Below, piece by piece: positions 6,533 to 14,600 of a stretch of 15,508 nucleotides of DNA. The stretch's first letter is position 1. Each line of letters begins with the position of its first letter. The notes below the pieces were generated by a model that was not told the DNA's origin, ran no database searches, and saw nothing but the letters and a program-made list of their open reading frames with translations. Both the position numbers and the translations under genes were made by a program. This stretch comes from JBNLAN01 sp050302175 (lineage in GTDB: Bacteria > Pseudomonadota > Zetaproteobacteria > Mariprofundales > Mariprofundaceae). Where the stretch lies: NCBI GenBank assembly GCA_050302175.1, contig JBNLAN010000007.1, positions 1 to 15,508 of the forward strand, read 5' to 3'.

Positions 6533-7744
6533 CAAACTTTGTGCGTGTTTCAGCGCTGCAAACAGTACGTCAATCTCTTCGCGTGTATTGTAGGCTGCAA
6601 ACGAGGCGCGTGCCGTGGCAGGCACATTAAAATGCTGCATCACCGGCATAGCGCAGTGATGCCCTGCGCGAATCGCCACACCCTCCCGATCGAGGATGGT
6701 GCCGAGGTCGTGCGGGTGCATCCCCTGAAACACCATCGACAGCACGCTCGCCTTGTTCGCAGCTGTACCGATGATGCGTAGCCCCTCAAAGGTTTCCGCT
6801 TTCTTTGTGGCGTATTCAAGTAATGTGCGCTCATGCGCAGCAATATCCTCGATGCCAACCTGGGCAAGAAAATCGACCGCGGCACCGAAACCGATGGCGC
6901 CGGAGATATTGGGCGTGCCCGCCTCAAACTTGTAAGGTAGCGAGTTGTATTCGGTCTTCTCAAAAGTGACCATGGCGATCATATCGCCGCCACCCTGATA
7001 CGGCGGCATCACCTCAAGCAACGCCTCCTTTGCATACAGGATTCCGATTCCGGTCGGGCCATACATCTTGTGCGCACTGGTCACGTAGAAATCTGCATTC
7101 AGCTTCTGCACATCCACCGGCATATGCGCCACCGACTGCGCGCCATCCACCAGCACTTTCGCGCCCGCAGCATGGGCTTGTCGAATGATCTCCGCCACCG
7201 GATTGATTGTACCCAACGCATTGGACTGGTGGACGACGCCGACCAGCTTTGTGCGCTCACTCAGTTGTGCCCTGAACTCCTCCATGATGATCTCACCGGC
7301 ATCATTAATCGGAATCACCTTGAGCGCAGCACCACTACGCTCGCACAGCATCTGCCACGGCACGATATTGGAGTGGTGTTCCATCTCCGAGATAAGGATC
7401 TCATCACCCGCGCCGATATTGGTGCCACCCCAGGATGTAGCGACCAGATTGATCGCTTCGGTGGCACCACGCACGAACACGATCTCCGCTGTGGACGTAG
7501 CGTTGATGAGTTGGCGAAGCTTCTCGCGTGCGCCCTCATAGGCTGCGGTGGCGCGTTCGGAGAGCATATGCACGCCGCGATGTACATTGGCATTGTCGCG
7601 TTCGTAATAGTTATTAATCGCCTCAATCACGCTCTTGGGCTTTTGCGTGGTCGCAGCATTATCGAGATAAACCAGCGGCTTGCCGTAAGCCTGCTGATGC
7701 AGAACCGGAAACCCCGCCCGCAGCTTTTCCACATCAAACTTCAT
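6524..7744 (-). CDS. sufS: SufS cysteine desulfurase
   Basis: The product is 406 residues, the same length as Escherichia coli SufS. The PLP lysine is K226 (TSAHKMYGPTG) and the catalytic cysteine is C364 (RAGHHCAMP), at the E. coli positions. H124 (EMEHHSN) and D200/Q203 (DGAQS) complete the PLP site. It removes sulfur from cysteine as an enzyme-bound persulfide, here probably passed to SufU. The ATG at 7744 overlaps the end of sufD by 11 bases and has GGGGAG at 7 bases, so it is preferred to a longer in-frame start inside sufD. It is the last gene of the contiguous sufBCDS block. Confidence 0.97.
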   Translation of the reverse strand: MKFDVEKLRAGFPVLHQQAYGKPLVYLDNAATTQKPKSVIEAINNYYERDNANVHRGVHMLSERATAAYEGAREKLRQLINATSTAEIVFVRGATEAINLVATSWGGTNIGAGDEILISEMEHHSNIVPWQMLCERSGAALKVIPINDAGEIIMEEFRAQLSERTKLVGVVHQSNALGTINPVAEIIRQAHAAGAKVLVDGAQSVAHMPVDVQKLNADFYVTSAHKMYGPTGIGILYAKEALLEVMPPYQGGGDMIAMVTFEKTEYNSLPYKFEAGTPNISGAIGFGAAVDFLAQVGIEDIAAHERTLLEYATKKAETFEGLRIIGTAANKASVLSMVFQGMHPHDLGTILDREGVAIRAGHHCAMPVMQHFNVPATARASFAAYNTREEIDVLFAALKHAQSLLT

Positions 7745-9032
7745 GCAACAACTCCCCGGCCGACTCGCCATGCGGAATCTTGGTGAAGGCAACCTTCTCG
7801 ACAAAGCTACGAACATCAGCATTTGCCATCGCCGCCACCACCGTATCGGCAAAAGCGACGGTCAAAACTTCGCGCGCCTCTGCTTCCGAAAGACCTCGGC
7901 TCTGCAAATAAAACAGTTGATTTGCATCGAGCTGGCCGACCGTCACACCATGCGCGCACTTCACATCGTCGTTGTAAATCTCGAGCTCCGGCTTGGTATC
8001 GATCTCAGCCTGTTTCGATAACAGCAGATTGGCATTGGACTGGGCAGAGTCGGTTTTCACAGCACCCTCCGCCACCACGATCTTGCCGTTGAATACGGCG
8101 TGCGAGCGACCCGATAGCACACCACGATAATTCTCCCGGCTACTGCAATAAGGAGCCAGATGCCGGACACATGTATGGTGATCGCTATGCTGACGCCCAT
8201 CGGTCAGATACAGGCCGTTGAGCTCACAGGCAGCTCCCGGCTCATTCAGCTCCAGCGAAACATCAAGGCGCGAGAGCGCTGCTCCCAGCGCAACCGCATG
8301 CGAGATATAACGGCTGTCTCGGCTCTGGGCAACATCGAGGCGACCGACATGAAACTGCCGGGCTCCCTCTTTCTGAATTCGATAGTGTGAAAGCTGTGCA
8401 CCTTCGGCGAGACGAATCCGTGTAACGATGTTGGTCAGCCCTGAGTCTGCTTCACCCACAAACTGCTCGATCAGCTCCGCTTCGGCCTGGCGCCCCAGCA
8501 TGATGCTGTGCCGGATGTGCAGAGGTTCGCCATTGCCCAGGTGAATCACGCACAACGGCTTGTCGAGACGAATCCCGTCCGCGATCCGGACCGATATACC
8601 ATCGCTTGCCAATGCCGCATTCATGGCAACAAAACCGTTAAACAGCGGCGCAGTATCCGGCACATCGAAATATGCCAGCGAACGTTCCGGGTCGTGCTCG
8701 AACAGGTCGGCCATGGTGGCAACCTTCACGCCCTTCGGAAGCTCGGAGGAGAGTCCAGGCAAGAACCGCCCACCGGCGATCACCAACCGGTAGGCATCAA
8801 GACCGGGAATCATTGCGGCTTCGACATTCGCCGAGCCAAGTTTAATTACCGCTGTATCTGTGCTCTCCAGCAATGCCCTCACACGAGAAATATCGGTATA
8901 TTTCCAATCCTCATCGCGCTTTTCCGGCAAGCCGGCTGCTTGCAAAATGTCGAGTGCCGCCTGCCGGTGTGTACGAATCACATCGTGTGCCGAACCCGGC
9001 AGCGTGGCGATATCGGGAAGCACCAGCGTCAT
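7734..9032 (-). CDS. sufD: SufD, SufBC2D scaffold subunit
   Basis: The product is 432 residues. The N-terminal helical part includes RDEDWKYTDI. A beta-helix core follows, ending with the conserved NDDVKCAHGVTVGQLD region, where H361 corresponds to the functionally important histidine at the SufB-SufD interface in E. coli. SufD joins SufB and two SufC to form the scaffold on which nascent clusters are built. The ATG overlaps the sufC stop by 4 bases (ATGA), and the 3' end overlaps sufS by 11 bases, showing tight translational coupling. Confidence 0.96.
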   Translation of the reverse strand: MTLVLPDIATLPGSAHDVIRTHRQAALDILQAAGLPEKRDEDWKYTDISRVRALLESTDTAVIKLGSANVEAAMIPGLDAYRLVIAGGRFLPGLSSELPKGVKVATMADLFEHDPERSLAYFDVPDTAPLFNGFVAMNAALASDGISVRIADGIRLDKPLCVIHLGNGEPLHIRHSIMLGRQAEAELIEQFVGEADSGLTNIVTRIRLAEGAQLSHYRIQKEGARQFHVGRLDVAQSRDSRYISHAVALGAALSRLDVSLELNEPGAACELNGLYLTDGRQHSDHHTCVRHLAPYCSSRENYRGVLSGRSHAVFNGKIVVAEGAVKTDSAQSNANLLLSKQAEIDTKPELEIYNDDVKCAHGVTVGQLDANQLFYLQSRGLSEAEAREVLTVAFADTVVAAMANADVRSFVEKVAFTKIPHGESAGELLHEV

Positions 9033-9781
9033 GCGGCCGCCTCTTCACGCACCCAATCGTAGCCGCGCTCCTCCAGCTGCAATGCCAGTTCCTTACCGCC
9101 GGATTTGAGAATGCGGCCATCCGCCAGCACGTGTACTACGTCCGGCTCGATGTAGTTCAAGAGGCGCTGATAGTGCGTCACCATGACGATGGAGCGCTCG
9201 GCATCGCGCAATTTGTTCACGCCGGTGGCCACGATACGCAGTGCATCGATATCCAGTCCTGAGTCGGTCTCGTCCAGAATCGCAAGACTCGGCTCCAATA
9301 CCGCCATCTGGAAAATTTCGTTGCGTTTTTTCTCGCCACCGGAAAAACCTTCGTTCACCGAGCGCTGCAAAAAAGATGGATCGAGCTCGACCAGTTTCGA
9401 TTTCTCACGCACCAGTTGCATGAAATCCATGGCATCAAGCTCAGGAAGCCCTTGCGCCTTGCGCTTGGCGTTCAGCCCCGCTTTCAAAAGGTAAACATTG
9501 TTCACGCCGGGAATCTCGACCGGATATTGGAAAGCCAAAAACACACCGGCCCAGGCACGCTCTTCCGGTGCCATCTCCAGCAAATCATTGTCGTTGAAAC
9601 TCACGGTACCCTTGGTGACTTCGTAGCCGCCGCGCCCGGCAATCACATTGGAGAGCGTGCTCTTGCCCGAGCCGTTCGGTCCCATAATGGCATGCACCTC
9701 ACCAGCCTTCACCGTGAGATTGATCCCTTTCAGAATCTCCTTGCCGTCGACAGAGGCATGTAAATTTTCAATCTTAAGCAT
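9029..9781 (-). CDS. sufC: SufC ATPase of the SUF scaffold
   Basis: This is a 250-residue ABC-type ATPase without a membrane partner. Walker A is GPNGSGKST (34-42, K40), the signature is FSGGEKKR (146-153), and Walker B is LAILDETDSGLD with catalytic E171 and switch H203, all at E. coli SufC positions. ATP hydrolysis drives conformational change in SufBC2D during cluster assembly. It is separated from sufB by 122 bases holding a long inverted repeat, which is unusual in an otherwise overlapping operon. Confidence 0.97.
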   Translation of the reverse strand: MLKIENLHASVDGKEILKGINLTVKAGEVHAIMGPNGSGKSTLSNVIAGRGGYEVTKGTVSFNDNDLLEMAPEERAWAGVFLAFQYPVEIPGVNNVYLLKAGLNAKRKAQGLPELDAMDFMQLVREKSKLVELDPSFLQRSVNEGFSGGEKKRNEIFQMAVLEPSLAILDETDSGLDIDALRIVATGVNKLRDAERSIVMVTHYQRLLNYIEPDVVHVLADGRILKSGGKELALQLEERGYDWVREEAAA

Positions 9782-9797
9782 GATCTATTCCTTTCCT

Positions 9798-9896
9798 AAC
9801 CGCAGAGGACGCAAAGGTTCGCAAAGTTTTCTGATTGCATCGGAGCCATACGTGCATCACCGATTTGCTTTGCGTTACTCCGCGTACTTTGCGGTT
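9798..9896. repeat. 29-bp imperfect inverted repeat between sufC and sufB
   Basis: The left arm 9798-9826 and right arm 9868-9896 are both 29 bases, match as inverted copies at 22 of 29 positions, and flank a 41-base loop. Both arms begin AACCGCA and end CGCAAAG, so each looks like a copy of one short GC/AAAG-rich motif. The hairpin falls entirely in the sufB-sufC gap. It looks like a dispersed palindromic element or a processing/attenuation hairpin. Confidence 0.8.
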
Positions 9897-9903
9897 CTCA
9901 TTC

Positions 9904-11346
9904 TTAACCAACAGCACCTTCAAGACTCACTTCCATCAGCCTATTGGCTTCGACTGCAAATTCCATCGGCAACTCGTTGAACACATCTTTGCAGAAGCCA
10001 TTCACGATCAGATTCACCGCATCCTCTTCGCCGATGCCGCGCTGCATGCAATAAAAGAGCTGGTCGTCACCAATCTTCGAGGTAGTGGCTTCATGCTCAA
10101 CAATCGCGCCAGGATTCTTCACTTCGACATACGGGAAAGTGTGCGCGCCACAGTTGCTGCCAAGCAGCAGCGAATCGCACTGTGTGTAGTTGCGAGCCCC
10201 ATCTGCCGATCCGGTAATTTTGACGAGCCCTCGATACGACTGCTGACCATGGCCTGCCGATATTCCCTTGGAGACGATGGTGCTACGCGTATTTTTTCCG
10301 ACATGCACCATCTTGGTACCGGTGTCGGCCTGCTGGTGCATCTTGGTCAGCGCCACCGAATAAAATTCGCCAACGGAATCGTCTCCCACCAACACGCAAC
10401 CGGGATATTTCCAGGTGATGGCGGAACCGGTCTCCACCTGGGTCCAGGAGATCTTCGAACGTTTGCCGCGGCACTCGCCGCGCTTGGTCACAAAATTGTA
10501 AATGCCCCCGACACCATTCTCATCGCCGGGATACCAGTTCTGAACGGTGGAATATTTGATCTGCGCATCGTCCAGCGCCACCAGCTCTACCACCGCTGCG
10601 TGCAACTGATTCTCGTCACGCTGCGGTGCCGTACACCCTTCGAGGTAGGAGACGTAAGCGCCTTCATCCGCGATAATCAGCGTGCGCTCGAATTGCCCGG
10701 TGTTCATCGCATTGATGCGGAAATAGGTAGAGAGCTCCATCGGGCAGCGCACTCCCTTCGGGATATAAACGAAAGAGCCATCGGTAAAAACCGCTGAATT
10801 CAATGCGGCATAGAAATTATCGGTGGTGGGAACAACGGTGCCAAGATATTGCTGCACCAGCTCCGGATAATCGCGCACCGCCTCAGAAATCGGACAGAAA
10901 ATCACACCCGCCTCCTTCAGCTTGCCTTTGAAGGTAGTGGCTACCGATACCGAATCGAACACCGCATCCACGGCTACGCCCGCCAACATCTCCTGCTCGC
11001 GCAGCGGGATGCCGAGCTTTGCATAGGTCTCCAGCAATTTTGGATCAACCTCATCGAGACTCTTGGGCCCATCGCCTTTTTTCTTGGGTGCTGAGTAATA
11101 GGAGATCGTCTGGTAATCGATTGCCGGATACTCCACATGTGCCCAGTGCGGCTCGGTCATGGTCTGCCAATGCCGGAACGCTTCAAGACGCCAGTCGAGC
11201 AGCCACTTGGGCTCTTCCTTCATGGTGGAGATGTGCCGAATCACATCCTCATTCAATCCCGGCGGCAACGTTTCCGCTTCAATGTCAGTGGTGAAGCCTG
11301 CGGTGTACTCTCGCTTGGCAAAATCCTCCGCTTGTCGGTCTGTCAT
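9904..11346 (-). CDS. sufB: SufB, SufBC2D scaffold subunit
   Basis: The product is 480 residues and matches SufB along its length. C390 (YTQCDSLLLG) and E419 (VEHEATTSKIGDDQLFYC) have the same 29-residue spacing as the sulfur-accepting cysteine and essential glutamate of E. coli SufB. Conserved stretches such as AVFTDGSFVYIPKGVRCPMELS and ISAGHGQQSYRG are intact. SufB receives sulfur and carries the nascent cluster. Its ATG overlaps the stop codon of the Rrf2 regulator by one base (TAATG), so regulator and scaffold are translated together. The ribosome binding site is weak, consistent with coupling. Confidence 0.97.
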   Translation of the reverse strand: MTDRQAEDFAKREYTAGFTTDIEAETLPPGLNEDVIRHISTMKEEPKWLLDWRLEAFRHWQTMTEPHWAHVEYPAIDYQTISYYSAPKKKGDGPKSLDEVDPKLLETYAKLGIPLREQEMLAGVAVDAVFDSVSVATTFKGKLKEAGVIFCPISEAVRDYPELVQQYLGTVVPTTDNFYAALNSAVFTDGSFVYIPKGVRCPMELSTYFRINAMNTGQFERTLIIADEGAYVSYLEGCTAPQRDENQLHAAVVELVALDDAQIKYSTVQNWYPGDENGVGGIYNFVTKRGECRGKRSKISWTQVETGSAITWKYPGCVLVGDDSVGEFYSVALTKMHQQADTGTKMVHVGKNTRSTIVSKGISAGHGQQSYRGLVKITGSADGARNYTQCDSLLLGSNCGAHTFPYVEVKNPGAIVEHEATTSKIGDDQLFYCMQRGIGEEDAVNLIVNGFCKDVFNELPMEFAVEANRLMEVSLEGAVG

Positions 11347-11813
11347 TAGGATTGCCCACTCGTCTGAATCGGAATGTTTGTCGCTCTTTCGAGCTTGAAA
11401 ATTGGCAGAAATCCGGGCTCAGCCATTTCGGCCAATGAGATGGTGCTGAGCACCTGCCGCACCGCATCATTGATGCGCTGCCAGTTGGCGCTATTGGCGC
11501 AATGTGGCATCTGCTCACAATCGCACTCATCCAAATTGCACTCCGTCAACGCAATGGAGCCCTCAAGCACATCTATAAGCTCACGCATGCTGATGGATTC
11601 AGCGGACTTGGCGAGGGAATAGCCGCCGTTGGCACCGCGGGTGGATTGCAGGAAGCCGCCATGTAAAAGAATCTGCAGAATTTTACTCACAGTCGGCAAT
11701 GGCAAGCGCGTGGCCTCGGAAAGGCCTGCGGACGTGTGCACACGCACATCGGATGTCGCCATATAGGTCATCAGCACGATGCCGTAGTCGGTCAATTTGG
11801 TCAGTCTTAGCAT
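11346..11813 (-). CDS. Rrf2-family SUF operon regulator (IscR/SufR-like)
   Basis: The product is 155 residues from the ATG at 11813, which has GAGG 5 bases upstream; a GTG two codons earlier is less well placed. The N-terminal winged helix (about 1-65) starts MLRLTKLTDYGIVLMTYMA and includes the wing RGANGGYSLAK. The C-terminal part has a cysteine cluster, C92, C97, C99 and C105 (ECNLDECDCEQMPHC), fitting the [2Fe-2S]-binding segment of IscR-like regulators. It is most like the SUF-associated Rrf2 proteins of gammaproteobacteria. It probably represses its own operon when clusters are plentiful. It is the first gene of the suf operon and overlaps sufB by one base. Confidence 0.93.
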   Translation of the reverse strand: MLRLTKLTDYGIVLMTYMATSDVRVHTSAGLSEATRLPLPTVSKILQILLHGGFLQSTRGANGGYSLAKSAESISMRELIDVLEGSIALTECNLDECDCEQMPHCANSANWQRINDAVRQVLSTISLAEMAEPGFLPIFKLERATNIPIQTSGQS

Positions 11814-11838
11814 TGCCACCTCGATTAAAACAGGACCA

Positions 11839-11866
11839 ATCTTATCCTATTTAGAAAGAAGAGCAA
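11839..11866 (-). promoter_or_regulatory. Candidate suf operon promoter
   Basis: On the minus strand TTGCTC (11861-11866) and TAAGAT (11839-11844) are separated by 16 bases, 25 bases before the regulator ATG. The -10 lies inside AGGA-N9-TCCT (11832-11848), a short inverted repeat that could serve as an autoregulatory site. A TATACT box further upstream (11870-11875) is an alternative -10. None is decisive. Confidence 0.35.
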
Positions 11867-11923
11867 TACAGTATAGATTAGTGATGAGGCCTTATTGATA
11901 TAATTGTTTTTTAGATCAGCGAG

Positions 11924-12547
11924 TTAGATCGACTGAATAACACGAAGCAATCGGGTTCGCACTGCCTGTGCCACCTCATCCACGCCCGGTCGCTGCACCA
12001 TCCCGATCACGGAAACCGGATCCATGAACTCCACATGAATCGTATCTGATAAATCCTGTCGCACCACCACATTACACGGAAGCAACAAACCAATGGATGG
12101 CTCGGCATCCAGTGCGCGCGATGCCAGTGGCGGATTACATGCACCCAGAATTCGATAAGGAGGCATATCTTTCTGCAGCTTGGCTTTCATTGTAGCGGCA
12201 ACATCGATATCGGTGAGCACACCGAACCCCTCCTCTTTGAGTGCTGCAGTAACACGTTCAATCGCTTCATCGAAGCCCATCGAAACTTCGCAGCCGAAAC
12301 CGTAGCGTGCAAACTTGATATCCCCATGGCTCTTACTCTCACTGGTATCCGCAGCGACCGAATGGGTGGCATGCTCAACTTCGATGCGCTTCTGCACCTC
12401 TTCGATGGAGCGCTTGAAATGCTCGCCACGAGGCGTGGCGGTTACCGTAAACCCCTCTTTTTGCACACGGACGACAATCAGACCAATCAGCGCCGCCATC
12501 AAAATAAATGCCAAAATCAACGTATAGAGAATCCAGTCGCCCGCCAT
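11924..12547 (-). CDS. Membrane-anchored DUF302 protein
   Basis: The product is 207 residues from the ATG at 12547, chosen over a GTG two codons upstream because GGAGG lies 5 bases before it. One N-terminal membrane helix (about 7-27) is followed by a charged linker (about 30-75). A DUF302 domain (about 80-207) follows, with YRILGACNPPLASRAL and LLPCNVVV, the conserved segments of that family. DUF302 proteins are small, often membrane-tethered or periplasmic, and lack a settled function. Some occur near heavy-metal, sulfur or redox genes. It lies 110 bases upstream of the suf regulator on the same strand and could read into it. C137 and C158 in the conserved motifs are notable. Confidence 0.85.
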   Translation of the reverse strand: MAGDWILYTLILAFILMAALIGLIVVRVQKEGFTVTATPRGEHFKRSIEEVQKRIEVEHATHSVAADTSESKSHGDIKFARYGFGCEVSMGFDEAIERVTAALKEEGFGVLTDIDVAATMKAKLQKDMPPYRILGACNPPLASRALDAEPSIGLLLPCNVVVRQDLSDTIHVEFMDPVSVIGMVQRPGVDEVAQAVRTRLLRVIQSI

Positions 12548-12617
12548 ACTCACCTCCTCAGAGCTATGTCAGATATTTCCCAGCTTAGCCGCAACGCTGC
12601 ACCAAAGCCAACCTCAG

Positions 12618-13298
12618 CTACAGCGAACCAGCCACCCTGCAGAAGTAATCGGTTTCGACCATGTCGATCCCTAAATTCAGCAATCGCTCCGCCTCCGCTG
12701 CATCATTGCAGGTATACACAGCAATTTTTGTGCCTGACGCTCGCCACTGCTCCAGAGCTTGCATATCCGTCACATCCAGAAAAACATACTCCGGAACCCT
12801 GACGAAATTTGTCACCCCTTCGGCGACCCAACCGGTTACGAAGCCGGCCTTTTGCGCAGCTTCGATCAACGACGGTGAACTGCTGATTAGCACAATGCGT
12901 GATTTGAACGCGGCCACTATCCCGGAAACCACTTCGATGACCAGGTCTGCACTCATCTGCTCAAGACATTCCTGCTTGATTTCGAGGAAAAAGTTCGGCG
13001 CTGACGGCAACGCTGCAAACCAGCTAACAAAATCCACGAGACTAAGCAGCGGGAGCTCCGCGCATCGCTCGCTCAACTCTGCATAGTGAAGCTTGGAAAC
13101 CATCCCCTCTTTTCCGCACATGCGGCAAATATCGGCATCGTGCATAAACAGTGGCACCTCGTCCTTGCTCAGCTGAATATCCCCTTCAAGCCATCGAGCA
13201 CCGGCATTCACTGCCGCCTGAAATGCGCCCAGCGTATTTTCGGGGTGATGTGTCTGATCTCCGCGGTGCGCCACGATGCGGTTCTGAAAACTGTTCAT
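12618..13298 (-). CDS. Glycerophosphodiester phosphodiesterase
   Basis: The product is 226 residues from the ATG at 13298. The GDPD TIM-barrel motifs are present: IVAHRGDQTHHPENT (H11, R12, E20), the metal ligands E38 and D40, catalytic H53 in FMHD, and E106 in FFLEIKQE. It hydrolyses glycerophosphodiesters to glycerol-3-phosphate and an alcohol. No signal peptide is seen, so it is likely cytoplasmic (UgpQ-like). An in-frame start 14 codons upstream exists, but the extra residues do not resemble the family and no ribosome binding site supports either start strongly. The segment FMHDADICRMCG is cysteine-bearing, which is unusual beside the catalytic loop. It follows the 5S relic and terminator by about 42 bases. 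Confidence 0.92.
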   Translation of the reverse strand: MNSFQNRIVAHRGDQTHHPENTLGAFQAAVNAGARWLEGDIQLSKDEVPLFMHDADICRMCGKEGMVSKLHYAELSERCAELPLLSLVDFVSWFAALPSAPNFFLEIKQECLEQMSADLVIEVVSGIVAAFKSRIVLISSSPSLIEAAQKAGFVTGWVAEGVTNFVRVPEYVFLDVTDMQALEQWRASGTKIAVYTCNDAAEAERLLNLGIDMVETDYFCRVAGSL

Positions 13299-13339
13299 AT
13301 CAGGTTGATAGACTTGGCAGTGCAAAGTTGCAAGCAACA

Positions 13340-13422
13340 AAAAGAAAAACCCGCCGGAGCATAAGCTCTACGGCGGGCTGTATAAAAATCCTGGCGTCGT
13401 CCTACTCTCCCGTAGGGAACCC
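13340..13422 (-). repeat. Direct repeat, distal copy (5S 3' end plus terminator)
   Basis: This stretch matches 14881-14963 over 83 bases with two mismatches (13344 and 13383), offset exactly 1541 bases and in the same orientation. It contains the last part of a 5S rRNA gene and the intrinsic terminator. Together with the proximal copy it brackets the orphan lipoprotein gene. Confidence 0.95.
13345..13379 (-). terminator. Intrinsic terminator, second copy
   Basis: On the minus strand CCCGCCG and CGGCGGG form the outer stem and GAGC/GCTC the inner stem, with a TTAT loop and a TTTTT tract after it. It is identical to the rRNA operon terminator at 14886-14920 and now serves as the terminator of the lipoprotein gene. 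Confidence 0.9.
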
Positions 13423-13465
13423 CTGCTGTAGCATCGTGCTAAGGTCCTTGCCTCGAACCCCTTGT
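13388..13465 (-). pseudogene. Partial, degenerate 5S rRNA relic
   Basis: The part at 13388-13422 is the exact 3' end of the 5S gene. Upstream of it (13423-13465 on the plus strand) similarity to 5S continues weakly; aligned blocks include GATGxTACxGxAGGG and AAG..CCT. It then fades, and nothing resembling the 5' half of 5S is present. Helix I cannot form, so no functional 5S is expected. It may be the remains of a second 5S gene or a recombination scar. Confidence 0.7.
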
Positions 13466-13472
13466 ATTCCTG

Positions 13473-14600
13473 TCATTCTTTCCTGGTATGAACCAGAACA
13501 TCTTCCAATGATGGCTTGTGCATGAAGACCGGCGGATATAAGTCAGGTCCGCCACATTTATAGCCTGATGGTATCAATGGATCAGTCGGCTTGGGGTATT
13601 CTCTGTAATAAGAGTTGTTTAGAACCTGAACACCGTTCATGGATACTTCACCGTATACACCTGGTGTTTTTACTTGATACATTCCGGCAGGCGATATCTT
13701 GGCAATGGTATCAGAAGATAAAAGTACCATTGAAGCAATAACATTCGCAAATGAATTCCCGTAGCCCTTGTTCATAAACTTCACTTTAATAGCAAGGCTT
13801 TTAACGGTTTTGTTCATGTCTCTTTCGGAAAAATACAGCATAAGCCTTTCGGTATAATGATATGGGCGTTTTGATTTGGAGAAATCCTGACTGGTTTTCG
13901 CAAGTCTTATACTCGGGCCTCCATGAATGGTGAGTGCGTATTTCCTCTTTATTTTTGTCAAGGTAAAATCCAACCGGAAGTTTTTTCCATAAACGGGGGT
14001 ATCTATGCTTCCATCGTAAGAATTTTCGGTGTAACGCCATAATATAACATATGGGCTATAAACAATCCCTGCCTGATGAGACCTCCCTCCGACGATTGAA
14101 AGAAATGTATTGCTGTGGGAATTCAAATGCAGCTCAGGATTGGTATTGTAGTAATGAACCACACCTGCAGGGTAGGCATACAATCGTACTGGATCTTCCA
14201 GGGTCCCCATGGAATGGATAATTTTTATCTGGTGAATGGTGTGAGACTGAATTTCTTGAGAAAAAATGCTAATTGGTGATGAAGATTTTTCCATGATTGT
14301 AAACGTGCCATCAGATTGCACGGGTGTGGTTTTTACGGTTGGGACATGTGGATGATAGCAGCCCCATGAAGCAGGCCCACCACAAACCTGGCTTCTACTT
14401 TCTCGATATGTTGCATAAAGAAGCTCACCTCCTGAGACCGGTGTGCAGTCGAAGTTCACCAGCTTACCGTAAATGCTGTAATCCTCGCTCTTTGGCACAT
14501 AAAACAAATTGCATGATGACAAAAGCAGACAAAAAACTATGAATATAGATTCCTGCAATAATGGAAAAGAAGGAACAGATATTTTCTTGAGAACTCCCAT
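13473..14600 (-). CDS. Orphan lipoprotein, AT-rich and probably acquired
   Basis: The product is 375 residues. A basic N-terminus and hydrophobic stretch end in the lipobox LLSSC, with the modified cysteine at C30 and N31 at +2, which suggests sorting to the outer membrane. No known domain is recognised. After the signal the protein is rich in Tyr, Ser and Pro with several cysteines (C52, C73, C81 and C349). A short CTPVSGGELLYATYRE stretch could be the start of a beta-sandwich module, but this is weak. Base composition is visibly richer in A+T than the flanking genes. It sits between an rRNA operon end and a repeated 5S/terminator segment. Its ATG overlaps the TGA of a short upstream ORF. 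Its function is unknown. Confidence 0.85.
   Translation of the reverse strand: MGVLKKISVPSFPLLQESIFIVFCLLLSSCNLFYVPKSEDYSIYGKLVNFDCTPVSGGELLYATYRESRSQVCGGPASWGCYHPHVPTVKTTPVQSDGTFTIMEKSSSPISIFSQEIQSHTIHQIKIIHSMGTLEDPVRLYAYPAGVVHYYNTNPELHLNSHSNTFLSIVGGRSHQAGIVYSPYVILWRYTENSYDGSIDTPVYGKNFRLDFTLTKIKRKYALTIHGGPSIRLAKTSQDFSKSKRPYHYTERLMLYFSERDMNKTVKSLAIKVKFMNKGYGNSFANVIASMVLLSSDTIAKISPAGMYQVKTPGVYGEVSMNGVQVLNNSYYREYPKPTDPLIPSGYKCGGPDLYPPVFMHKPSLEDVLVHTRKE

Noticed and set aside
9782..9903. Insertion sequence in the sufB-sufC gap
   Set aside because: There is no transposase and no target duplication that I can see; only the inverted repeat is supported.
9835..10797. Long plus-strand ORF of 320 residues
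   Set aside because: It is antisense to sufB, which has unambiguous conserved motifs; the sequence is an open-frame shadow.
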